A stretch of 8,529 nt of DNA from Pseudomonadota bacterium (lineage in GTDB: Bacteria; Desulfobacterota; Desulfobacteria; Desulfobacterales; C00003060). The stretch covers positions 1 to 8,529 of the forward strand of contig JADFWI010000327.1 of the NCBI GenBank assembly GCA_015222985.1, given 5' to 3'. Positions 1 through 7,289 of the stretch are shown piece after piece (position 1 is the first letter of the stretch; every line of letters starts with the position of its first letter). The notes under the pieces were generated by a model. The model worked only from the letters and a program-made list of their open reading frames with translations. It made no database searches and was not told the DNA's origin. The position numbers were made by a program, and so were the translations under genes.

Positions 1-565
1 GCGACAATCCCTTCTCCCAAGGCGCGTTCTGGAACAGCCAACAGGACGGGGCATAGTTGCTCAGCTACGTATTGGTTGCGTCCGCAAGCAGATCGGTCTC
101 GCCGTGCACGATTGGTACGACGGTTCCAATGGTATGCTCTTGATCGCGGAGGACTCTTTCTATCACATCGTCGGCGATTGCCTCGGCGGTGTCCGGCGGC
201 TCTTGGTTGTCGTAACAGAAACACAGATGGTGTTCGCTGGTCCGCGCGGTCTCATGAAACTGATCTACGACCCATGCCGGACCGCCCTTCCAGAACCCTT
301 CGTAGTTTCCACTGTCCATCAGGATCACCGTCCCGCGCTCTACACTACTTTTCAGCGTCGCGTCCATGCGCAGGCGGTGCTCGGCCGACGAGTTGGCTAT
401 GTCGTAAGCCGAGACAAGGAAGAGCGGATGCGCGGCGGCGTCAAGAAGCTCCACGTAGTACAGTGGCAACAGGTTTGTCTTCACGCTGGAGACGGAAGGG
501 AAGAAGCAAGGTAGGTGCAGAACGGTCTGTGCTACACAAAGCTCAAATTGCCGGGATTCTGCCAT
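1..565 (-). pseudogene. tRNA-guanine transglycosylase-like protein, partial, frameshifted
   Basis: The gene runs off the left edge of the window. The frame starting at 565 encodes a 166-aa segment with the pieces SSVKTN, LVSAYDIA, a DSGNYE motif and CYDNQ, ending in PIVHGE. DSGxYE resembles the DSGGFQ aspartate motif of TGT enzymes and PIVHG resembles their IVQG loop, so I infer a TGT-superfamily TIM barrel that would exchange a guanine base in nucleic acid. The frame hits TAG at 65-67. Shifting by one base near 74-79 restores a clearly coding continuation (QYVAEQLCPVLLAVPERALG, then EGIV), which includes an ERxLGxGI motif. One base, probably an A, is missing in gcaacc, either by true decay or by sequencing error. 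The ATG at 565 is preferred over the ATG at 583 because GAGGGAG lies 5-6 nt upstream of it. The substrate (tRNA or DNA) cannot be told. Family assignment is moderate. Confidence 0.6.
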
Positions 566-606
566 GAGATCTCCCTCTACCATTCCCTATCATCCACCGT
601 TTCCCG

Positions 607-744
607 TCAGGCGAACATCTCGACGGCTTCATTCTTTGCGTTTTGAATACCTGTCGATGCTGCTATGTTGCCCCATCCTGACGAGCCGTGAACGTCTCCG
701 ACATATGCTTCACCGCTCACAGGAATTAACCCGCATCTGCTCAT
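607..744 (-). CDS. possible small ORF, 45 aa, unknown
   Basis: This is a minus-strand ATG frame that begins MSRCGLIPVSGEAYVGDVHG and ends NEAVEMFA. Its composition is protein-like and balanced, and it lies just ahead of the TGT-like gene in the same direction. No Shine-Dalgarno sequence precedes the ATG. Instead a perfect TATAAT (752-757, minus strand) sits 7 nt upstream of it, so if translated the message would be nearly leaderless. I recognise no family. It may be a remnant or chance. Confidence 0.3.
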   Translation of the reverse strand: MSRCGLIPVSGEAYVGDVHGSSGWGNIAASTGIQNAKNEAVEMFA

Positions 745-751
745 GGTTGAA

Positions 752-757
752 ATTATA
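752..757 (-). promoter_or_regulatory. possible -10 box upstream of the TGT-like gene
   Basis: There is a perfect TATAAT on the minus strand. At spacings of 16-17 nt the best -35 candidates match TTGACA at only 3 of 6 positions, so the promoter is weakly supported. It would drive the 45-aa ORF and the TGT-like gene separately from the cupin gene upstream. Confidence 0.3.
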
Positions 758-834
758 GGAGATAAAAAACTTCATTTAATCCAGCCTTCCTTTTCTCCAA
801 CATTTCTCTGATTTTTTACAGTGATTAAGACAAA

Positions 835-1005
835 CTATATTAAATTCAGATGGTTGTGGACGTATTTTTCCTGTGTGGCACTACGCTGTTTCCTTCTTTG
901 CTGTTTCAAGGGCTTATGCATCTTCTTGAAGACCTCGCTCTCTTGATCCAGAAAGTAAAACGAGCGATCTTTTTTAAAATTCTTGGGATCATCCCTCTTG
1001 CCCAA
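835..1005 (-). CDS. small basic protein, 56 aa, TTG start, overlaps the cupin gene
   Basis: This frame is too short for most gene callers and lacks an ATG at its beginning. It starts at TTG 1005, inside the last codons of the Nudix/cupin gene, with AAGGAG six nt upstream of it. It reads MGKRDDPKNFKKDRSFYFLD, then QESEVFKKMHKPLKQQ and a Lys/Arg-rich tail ending HNHLNLI. The protein is highly charged and basic, with no signal peptide or membrane segment, so it is probably a cytosolic or nucleic-acid-binding small protein. The 17-nt overlap with its neighbour suggests translational coupling. I do not recognise the family. Support comes from the ribosome site, the overlap and the coding-like composition. 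Confidence 0.55.
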   Translation of the reverse strand: MGKRDDPKNFKKDRSFYFLDQESEVFKKMHKPLKQQRRKQRSATQEKYVHNHLNLI

Positions 1006-2098
1006 TTACAGCTCCTTCTGCCAGCATCCTGATTCGATCATAATCTCGATCATTAAAGGGCTTGGCGTATTCTTCTATGATTGGGATCATACGGGGATGC
1101 TTGAGACACTGATTGCGCACATTACAGTCTTTGCAGGTTGTTTTTCCGGCCACACCGATTTTTCCAACCCCGGCCAGCTCCCCTTCGCCGGCCGCCTTGA
1201 TGACTGTCCCCAGTCCCTGGGGTGTGACCCAGTAGCCAAAATGACAGTGCAAGGGTTCCACCTCGATCCAATCTCCTGCCCGTAGGGTTTTACATTGCCA
1301 GGTCATGGCGCCCCTCCGGTTCATGGGTTTATGCCATAGCTGAAACTTCCCTCCCAGAATCCCGTAGATTTCAACCGCAGGGAGTCCGTGCACATGCACG
1401 TCCTGTTGGTCTTTCGGCGTAAAAAAGCTCCAGGTGAATCCCAGCCCTTGTTTTTGATAGGGAAGATAGGGGTCCGCAACACGGAGATTAAAGGCCCGCG
1501 AACCTGAATCCAGAATTTGGTTAATGTCGTTTGACCGAACGATTCGGACTCCTCCCTCGTTTTTCGAGGCCCACAGCCCTGCAAGGGCCTCCATGGAAGG
1601 TCCGACTAAGACCTCTTTCAGCAACTCGGGGTGTAAGGCGCTTATATGTTCGGCCATAGCAAGCACATTGGGCTCCTTGGCATTGGCCTGGATCTCCGAT
1701 ATGGTCCACCAGCTTATGTCGGACTTTACCCCTTCCAGGGCGGCCCATGCTTCCTCAGTCAAGGAAAAATCCACTGGATAAAGAAACCAGTGTTTAGGAA
1801 GACCTTCGTATCGAACTTCTATTCCTTCATTAGGGATCATCTGTAGTTCCTTTTCAGGAAAAAAACTGCCGAAGAGGAGACCGAGATCTTCCTCAAGAGG
1901 CCGAATCATAGCGGAATAGAGATCTTCCCGGGGCCGGAACTTAGTGGCAGGAAAGGTCATGCAGCCCTGCTTGCGCATCATGCAAAACCTTACATCCTCT
2001 TCCCCTTCTATTTTCTTTCGCAGCAGGCAATAAAGTACTAAAGAGGCAGGGCTTGTCTCGATTTGAGGTATAGTTTCCGAAATCGGCAAATTTCCCAT
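989..2098 (-). CDS. Nudix-like / cupin protein with C-terminal cysteine motif
   Basis: This is a 369-aa cytosolic protein. Residues about 20-165 look like a Nudix fold: a Nudix-box-like helix lies at 53-74, with E58, R66, E70 and G73 in register. However, the usual RExxEE is altered to R-P-L-E-E-D, so hydrolase activity may be lost. Residues about 210-300 form a cupin, with HVHG (H235, H237), E243 in VEIY and H284/H286 in PLHCHF as likely metal ligands. A C-terminal C322-x2-C325-x5-C331 with H334 could bind zinc or an iron-sulfur cluster. The ATG at 2098 has GGGAAG upstream and a TATAAT 56 nt away. The product could be a metal-dependent sugar or nucleotide-derivative enzyme or a sensor; the substrate is not visible. 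It is the first gene of a minus-strand run that continues into the small TTG ORF. Confidence 0.75.
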   Translation of the reverse strand: MGNLPISETIPQIETSPASLVLYCLLRKKIEGEEDVRFCMMRKQGCMTFPATKFRPREDLYSAMIRPLEEDLGLLFGSFFPEKELQMIPNEGIEVRYEGLPKHWFLYPVDFSLTEEAWAALEGVKSDISWWTISEIQANAKEPNVLAMAEHISALHPELLKEVLVGPSMEALAGLWASKNEGGVRIVRSNDINQILDSGSRAFNLRVADPYLPYQKQGLGFTWSFFTPKDQQDVHVHGLPAVEIYGILGGKFQLWHKPMNRRGAMTWQCKTLRAGDWIEVEPLHCHFGYWVTPQGLGTVIKAAGEGELAGVGKIGVAGKTTCKDCNVRNQCLKHPRMIPIIEEYAKPFNDRDYDRIRMLAEGAVIGQEG

Positions 2099-2271
2099 AA
2101 TCTTATCTTCCCTTAGAGTGAGGTTTAATCAAAATCATGATAACCTGTTATTAATTATACAGTTGACTGACACGAATATATCTATATGTCTATAGGATGG
2201 TGCTGTTTTTTCGTCAAGGGTTAAGGCGACTTACCGTGAAGGCTGGAATATGAAAATGGAGATAGACTGTT
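2099..2271. promoter_or_regulatory. divergent promoter region
   Basis: This 173-bp spacer separates two divergent genes. On the minus strand a perfect TATAAT (2154-2159) lies 56 nt from the cupin gene. On the plus strand TTGACT (2163-2168) directly abuts it and could be a -35, but the matching -10 is poor (TATATG at 14 nt or TATGTC at 16 nt). The inverted repeat CTATA-TGTC-TATAG (2182-2195) lies where the plus -10 would be and could be an operator. The ribosome site of the plus gene is GGAG, 10 nt before the ATG at 2272. Confidence 0.4.
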
Positions 2272-3217
2272 ATGGCCAAATTAACTTTGGATCATCGGGT
2301 GCTGCGATACTGCCGGCAGATTATCATGGAGACTATGGATCATGTGAGAGGCAGAATGCGAGAGGAGAATCTCCCCCGGCTCAGGTGCAGGGTAGATAAT
2401 CCTCATATTGAAAAGTCAGAACAAAATCTGACCAAAGTCATTGATCAGGAGACAGAGGACATGATCCTTGACCTGGTACAATTCAAATTTGCCAAGCTAC
2501 CGGATATCAAGGCTTACACGTTATTTTCCGAGGAGTTGGGCGTCAGGACTTTGCCCGAAGGCGCCAACGAAGCCGAAGCGGATTTGGTGGTCTTTATTGA
2601 TCCGATTGACGGCACTGAATTCGTCGAAGCGCTTCAGGGCGGCTGGTCGCTGATTGCTGTCTATGATCGGCGGGTTAATGATGTGATTGCAGCCGTGGCA
2701 GGGGATATTTTTCTGGATCGACTTTATTGGGCTTCTAAAACCGGGGTTGCCGAATGCCTGGATTTTATTACACATTCGTGGTTTAGGCTGGACGGCGGGG
2801 TTGATCCGAAAACCAGTTTGACAGGTGCGCGCGTAAATGTGCTCACCACCAAGGTGGAGCGTTATCAGGCCTTGTCCGAGCAAACCACTCTGCTGAATGC
2901 CATTCGCGAGGCAGATGGGCGTGTCAATCTCTCCTGGGGCTCAAATACAATTATCCAGGTAGCAGCAGGTTACGCGGACGTGGCAATCGAATTTGCCAAA
3001 GGGTTTGCCACCTATGACATTCTGCCGGGTCTTTATATCGCCCAGAAAGCCGGCTTGACTATTATTGACCTGAATGGAAACCTAATCACCTCTCAACTGG
3101 ACCTGGATGAAGTCTTTTATGCTTTCCGGCTTGATTCGAAACAACCAAAACGAACCCCCCTTTATTGCAGCCAAGGAACCGGCACTGGCTGAGCAAGTGC
3201 TCAGACTCCTCAAGTAG
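2272..3217 (+). pseudogene. inositol monophosphatase-superfamily phosphatase, C-terminal frameshift
   Basis: This is a metal-dependent, lithium-sensitive-type phosphatase of the IMPase/FBPase/CysQ superfamily. Visible motifs are NLTKVID near residue 52, the EE pair (E87-E88), DPIDGT at 110-115, which supplies the metal-binding aspartates, and YD at 248-249 in place of the usual WD, followed by an IAQKAG segment. The uninterrupted frame ends at 3193, after a nonsensical tail (PKRTPLYCSQ). Dropping one A from the AAAA run at 3147-3150 gives NEPPFIAAKEPALAEQVLRL, then LK and a stop at 3217, which is a natural amphipathic C-terminal helix. The intact protein would be about 314 aa. All catalytic residues precede the shift, so it may be a sequencing error or a mild lesion. 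The substrate (inositol phosphate, PAP or sugar phosphate) is unknown. It may be functionally linked to the divergent cupin gene. Confidence 0.8.
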
Positions 3218-3973
3218 AAGTGAACCACTCATGCCAGTTCTATGACTCAAAGTGCATCCTCCCCAGATAAGTTCACTACAACAGCGGAAGTAGGGAATAT
3301 ATTATCTAACCACAGAGATTTCAGGGGTACTGACATTTTTTGGTATGAAATAATGGACAAATTCACCATTTCTCTTGATATAGCCCATGAGAAATTGTAT
3401 TGTATGATAATTCTCGAAAATGCAATGATATCAATTAATTCGAGGTAAATAGTGGCCATACATCTAAGATAGTGTATTTTTAATTGGTTTTTATTAAAAG
3501 TTAGGGGTCTTGGGGCATGTCAAACCAGAGTGTTGCTAATTCTATAACAAGCTTTGTTCATGAGTTAACTCACGGAAGACAATTCATGCCTTTTATACCT
3601 CAAGACAGACCCAAATATCATCCGATCTCTTGACAGCAAAATCCCAATCGTGATACACGATTTTCATGTCATAGGAATTGTAGAAATGGAGTTTGAGGAG
3701 ATTTTGGGCCCACAATTCAGCGTTCACTGGTCAACCTGCTCCCCAATCTCTGGAAAGCGATTTCCTATCACCAAATGGTGACAGCCCCATTATGTATCAT
3801 ACCTTTATTTCAGTGGTTTTCTGGCCAGACCCATTCCCTCTCTCCAATAAATCGGATATGAAGAGTGCCATGAGGTTTTAGTCAAATCCCGCCATGATAT
3901 TCTTCGATAATGCCTTCAGGTGTTTGCCACGCTTCGGAATGAGAATGTTGTTTAAAGATGAGGAAATCATCCT
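3218..3973. other. AT-rich intergenic stretch without a convincing intact gene
   Basis: About 750 bp are visibly more AT-rich than the genes on both sides. Short open frames on both strands at 3242-3459 overlap each other, lack ribosome sites and look like chance. A perfect 7-bp inverted repeat (AATCGTG-ATA-CACGATT, 3646-3662) is present but has no clear terminator U-run. The right half holds one possible decayed minus-strand frame, listed separately. No recognisable RNA gene or IS end is seen. Confidence 0.5.
3593..3871 (-). pseudogene. possible decayed ORF with two internal TGA codons, unknown
   Basis: One minus-strand frame from the ATG at 3871 to TAA at 3593-3595 is interrupted only by TGA at 3797-3799 and 3731-3733. 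Segments read protein-like: MALFISDLLERGNGSGQ, GLSPFGDRKSLSRDWGAG, and AELWAQNLLKLHFYNSYDMK followed by a Trp/Asp-rich piece ending WVCLEV. I recognise no family. Each TGA would be explained by a CGA-to-TGA change. With only 93 codons it could be chance. Confidence 0.25.
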
Positions 3974-6900
3974 ATGAACTGGTTTAAACGCCTCTTTTCC
4001 AGTCCGAAAGAGGAATTCGCTCCCGATAAACCTGCCCACGGGAACACACACAAAGAATCTGAGCCCAAGGAGAAATCTATCCGGACCGCCTTCCCTCCTG
4101 CTGCATCTCGACCACCGGCACCCCCGCCGCCCGGCGGTTCGGGAGATAACGCCTCCAGGGAACGCGTCATCCGTGTCTTCGTTTCGTCTACCTTCCGGGA
4201 CATGATCGAGGATCGCAATGAACTCATGTCGCATGTCTGGCCAGCCCTGCGTCGGAATTGCCGTGGGCGTGCTGTGGAGTTTGTGGAAGTGGACCTGCGG
4301 TGGGGCGTCACTGAGGAGCAGTCACAGCGCAAGGAGACACTTCGCCACTGCCTGGCCGAGATCAGGCGCTGCCGCCCTTACTTCATCGGCCTATTGGGCG
4401 AGCGCTACGGGTGGGTTCCCGGGCCGGAAGCTTATTCACCGGCCCTGCTCGAAGAGGAACGCTGGATAGAGGGGGAGCTGGGCAAAAGGAGCGTCACCGA
4501 GTTGGAAATCCTCCACGGCGTGCTCAATGACCCCGACATGGCCCATCGTTCGTTTTTCTACTTTCGCGACTCGGCTTACGCGCAGGCGCGGGGCGGCGAC
4601 TACTTGTCCGGGAGTGCCACGGACACCTACCGACAGAAGGCACTCAAGCAAAGGATCAAGGATGTCTGCAGGGACAAGATGATTCCCCTGCGCAACTATA
4701 GAGACCCGCGTGATCTGGCCTTCCTCGTCCTCGCCGACCTCAGCCGAGTCATTGACACGGAATTCCCACCCGATCAGGTATCCGACATCTGGACCCGCGA
4801 GGACCGTGAACATGAGGCCTATGCGAAAAGCCGCCGCACGGAGTTCTATGTGGGGCGTGACACTTACGTTGATCAACTCGACACATACGCCGAAAAGGGT
4901 GCCGATGGTGGCGGCCTACTTGTAATTGGCGAATCCGGTGGCGGCAAGTCAGCGCTTCTTGCCAACTGGGTCGCACGTTGGCGTAATGATCACCCAAACG
5001 ACTTTGTGTTCCAGCACTATATCGGCAGCTCACCCGTAAGTGCGAGCCATCTTGACCTGATGCGCCGTCTCATGGTGGCTATAATCCGTTGGTCTGATTC
5101 GCAAGACTCCCGAGAGGAGGAGGAGATCCCTGCCAAAGCCAAGGAAATCGTGAAAGTCTTCCCTGACTACCTCAACCGCCTGGCGCTCAAGGTAAAAGAA
5201 AAAGGTGTCCACGCCGTGATCGTCTTCGATGCGCTCAATCAACTTGAAGAACGGAAACGGGGAAGATTGCTTGCCTGGCTCCCATATCGGCTATCGGGAG
5301 AACTGCGCCTTATCGTCTCCACCCTTTCCGGCGATACACTCGATGCCCTTGAGTCCCGCACATGGCCCACCCTTAGGGTCGAGCCGCTCACTGATCCGGA
5401 GCGCATTGAGCTCATTACCCAGTACCTCGCCCACTTCAGCCAGACACTCTCCGAGGCCAGTGTTTACAAGATCGCATCCGTTCCTGCCGCGTCCAGCCCT
5501 CTATATCTCAAGACCTTGCTCGACGATCTGCGGGTAACCGGCGCACACGAGCGGCTCGATGAGCAGATCGCGGACTATCTCCAGGCACAAGACATACCCA
5601 CGCTCCTCGTAAAGATCTTCAACCGCTACGAACGTGACTACGAACGTGACCGTCCGCAGCTTGTACGCGATGCCCTGTCCCTTTTGTGGGCTGCCCGTCG
5701 GGGACTCACCGAGCCTGAACTGCTGGAGGTATTGAAACTTGATGGACAAAAGAGCCTGCCTGCTGCACTCTGGTCACCCGTACGCTACGCCCTGGAGGAT
5801 GGGCTGGTGGACCGGGACGGTGTGCTGGCCTTTGCCCATGAACACCTGCGCATGGCCGTGGAAAAGCGTTACGTACCCGATGACTCCACTGCCAAAGTGT
5901 TGCGCTTCCGGTTGGCCAAATCCTTGTTCGGGCGCTACGGGGAAGATCTCCAAGCCGATGAAGTTCACTGGCTATCCCGCTTGGTCGATGAGGTTCCCTG
6001 GCTGCTCCGCCAAGCCGAAGCCCGCGATGATCTTCGCGCCTTGCTACCGAACATTGGCTGGTTCTTCGTGATTTCTCAACGCGACTTTGAGGAACTACTG
6101 GGCTACTGGGTCTGGCTTGGTGAGGAGAGGATAATGGGGAAGGCCTACCTGGAGACCTTTGAAGCATGGCTGAAAGAGCCGGGCCAAGTGGACGAGGAAA
6201 AGATAGCCTATACCGCCAATCGAATGGCTGTCTTTCTTTTTCACGCATCCCTCTACAATGAAGCCGAACTGCTCATGCGACGTGCACTTTTGATCGATGA
6301 GCAGCACTTCGGCCGGAACCACCCGACCGTCGCCCGAGACCTGAGCGATTTAGCTTCCTTACTCATGACTACAAACCGGTTCGCTGACGCCGAATCGCTC
6401 ATGCGACGTGCACTTTTAATTTTTGAATCTAACCTCGGTCGAGAGCATCCTCACGTAGCCACTCAACTTAATAACCTCGCTACGGTACTTCTGCTTAGCA
6501 ACCGGTTCGCTGACGCCGAATCGCTCATGCGACGTGCACTTTTGATCGATGAGCAGCACTTCGGCCGGAACCACCCGACCGTCGCCCGAGACCTTAACAC
6601 CCTGTCTCTGCTGCTTAAGGCCACCAACCGGCTCACTGAGGCGGAACCACTCTATCGACGCGCCCTCATGATTAATGAGCAGAGCCTGGGCAAGGACCAC
6701 CCGGACGTGTCCACAAACCTCAACAATCTGGCTAATCTGCTTTATACTGCCCGCCGGCTCACTGAGGCGGAACCACTTTATCGTCGTGCGCTTGTGATCG
6801 CCGAGAAGAGCCTGGGCAAGGACCACCCGGACGTGGCTATATGCCTCAATAATCTATCTAATGTGCTTTTGGACACCAACCGGCTCACTGAGGCAGAACC

Positions 6901-7078
6901 GTTGAGTCGACGGGGGATCGAAATTATACACCAATTGACACGTACCACAGGTCATCTGCATCCGAATACGCAGACCGGTATCACTAACTACAGATTAATA
7001 CTTGAGGCGATGGGACGAAGTCCGGCGCAGATCCTATCTACCTTGCGCAAACTGGCACCGGAGTTCTTCCGGAAGTAA
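3974..7078 (+). CDS. DUF4062-NACHT-TPR STAND-type NTPase
   Basis: This is a 1034-aa multidomain signalling ATPase. Residues 1-64 are a short amphipathic-looking start (MNWFKRLFSS) and a disordered Pro-rich linker. DUF4062 follows at about 65-175: VFVSSTFRDM at 68-77, VDLRWGV at 106-112, and CRPYFIGLLGERYGW at 133-147. An FYVGR-type linker leads to a P-loop NTPase of NACHT/STAND type, with Walker A GESGGGKS at 319-326 and Walker B VIVFDALNQ at 415-423. A helical arm region follows, then six kinesin-light-chain-type 42-aa TPRs at about 746-1000 and a short capping tail. The same order (DUF4062 then NACHT, then a repeat domain) is known from TEP1/NWD1/NPHP3-like proteins and prokaryotic STANDs. 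In that class the repeats usually sense a ligand, the NTPase oligomerises, and the N-terminal domain signals. The ATG has GAGGA nine nt upstream. The gene stands alone, with no close partner. Domain calls are strong; an antiviral or cell-death role is inference. Confidence 0.92.
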   Translation: MNWFKRLFSSPKEEFAPDKPAHGNTHKESEPKEKSIRTAFPPAASRPPAPPPPGGSGDNASRERVIRVFVSSTFRDMIEDRNELMSHVWPALRRNCRGRAVEFVEVDLRWGVTEEQSQRKETLRHCLAEIRRCRPYFIGLLGERYGWVPGPEAYSPALLEEERWIEGELGKRSVTELEILHGVLNDPDMAHRSFFYFRDSAYAQARGGDYLSGSATDTYRQKALKQRIKDVCRDKMIPLRNYRDPRDLAFLVLADLSRVIDTEFPPDQVSDIWTREDREHEAYAKSRRTEFYVGRDTYVDQLDTYAEKGADGGGLLVIGESGGGKSALLANWVARWRNDHPNDFVFQHYIGSSPVSASHLDLMRRLMVAIIRWSDSQDSREEEEIPAKAKEIVKVFPDYLNRLALKVKEKGVHAVIVFDALNQLEERKRGRLLAWLPYRLSGELRLIVSTLSGDTLDALESRTWPTLRVEPLTDPERIELITQYLAHFSQTLSEASVYKIASVPAASSPLYLKTLLDDLRVTGAHERLDEQIADYLQAQDIPTLLVKIFNRYERDYERDRPQLVRDALSLLWAARRGLTEPELLEVLKLDGQKSLPAALWSPVRYALEDGLVDRDGVLAFAHEHLRMAVEKRYVPDDSTAKVLRFRLAKSLFGRYGEDLQADEVHWLSRLVDEVPWLLRQAEARDDLRALLPNIGWFFVISQRDFEELLGYWVWLGEERIMGKAYLETFEAWLKEPGQVDEEKIAYTANRMAVFLFHASLYNEAELLMRRALLIDEQHFGRNHPTVARDLSDLASLLMTTNRFADAESLMRRALLIFESNLGREHPHVATQLNNLATVLLLSNRFADAESLMRRALLIDEQHFGRNHPTVARDLNTLSLLLKATNRLTEAEPLYRRALMINEQSLGKDHPDVSTNLNNLANLLYTARRLTEAEPLYRRALVIAEKSLGKDHPDVAICLNNLSNVLLDTNRLTEAEPLSRRGIEIIHQLTRTTGHLHPNTQTGITNYRLILEAMGRSPAQILSTLRKLAPEFFRK
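6209..6973 (+). repeat. six tandem 126-nt units encoding TPRs
   Basis: The units start at codons 746, 788, 830, 872, 914 and 956. The consensus is roughly NRLTEAEPLYRRALxIxEQ followed by LGxxHPxVA and xxLNNLAxLL. Two 72-bp stretches are identical at DNA level (6271-6342 and 6523-6594, 252 bp apart), as are two 44-bp stretches (6374-6417 and 6500-6543, 126 bp apart). CTCACTGAGG at 6632 and 6758 recurs with the same 126-bp phase. This indicates recent internal duplication or gene conversion. Confidence 0.9.
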
Positions 7079-7093
7079 TCGTATTCATACGAT
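7066..7093. repeat. two adjacent small palindromes at the end of the STAND gene
   Basis: CTTCCGGAAG (7066-7075) is immediately followed by the stop codon and then ATCGTAT-TC-ATACGAT (7078-7093). No U-run follows, so this is not a typical terminator. A second 6-bp hairpin, AGCACT-GGGT-AGTGCT, lies at 7202-7217, about 35 nt ahead of a T run at 7254-7261. It is at best a weak terminator. Confidence 0.3.
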
Positions 7094-7289
7094 CTATGTC
7101 CCGCGACCTTTTCATTTTCTGCCCCCGGAGTTACAATCGGTAGAAGCAGATGATCTTCTCATGGAGCGTGTTCGGGCCGACTCCCATGCGTTTGCCATAA
7201 GAGCACTGGGTAGTGCTGAGGATAGAAGCCCTGCAAGGTCAGAAGTGGCGCTGCTTTTTTTGTGCATATTTCAGCCGCAAATCTTCAAT

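Noticed and set aside
76..567. Two long plus-strand open frames (76-567 and 104-514) over the TGT-like gene
   Set aside because: They are opposite-strand shadows: Arg-rich or motif-free, while the minus frame shows TGT-like motifs and a proper ribosome site.
564..758. 64-aa plus-strand open frame
   Set aside because: No ribosome site, Arg/Leu/Ser-rich composition, no recognisable features.
694..774. Minus-strand start reading MKFFISYNFNHEQ, resembling a TIR-domain beginning
   Set aside because: It stops after 21 residues and no frame carries a TIR continuation.
3242..3459. Overlapping 68- and 70-aa open frames on opposite strands
   Set aside because: They overlap each other in AT-rich DNA with no ribosome sites or known motifs; chance is the simplest reading.
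5706..6248. 180-aa minus-strand open frame inside the STAND gene
   Set aside because: Arg/Pro/Ser-rich shadow of the confirmed plus-strand coding frame.
6209..6973. CRISPR-like periodic repeats
   Set aside because: The 126-nt period is in frame, has no unique spacers, and encodes canonical TPR units.
7202..7261. Hairpin plus T run as a terminator for the STAND gene
   Set aside because: The stem is only 6 bp and lies about 35 nt before the T run, so a rho-independent terminator is not supported.
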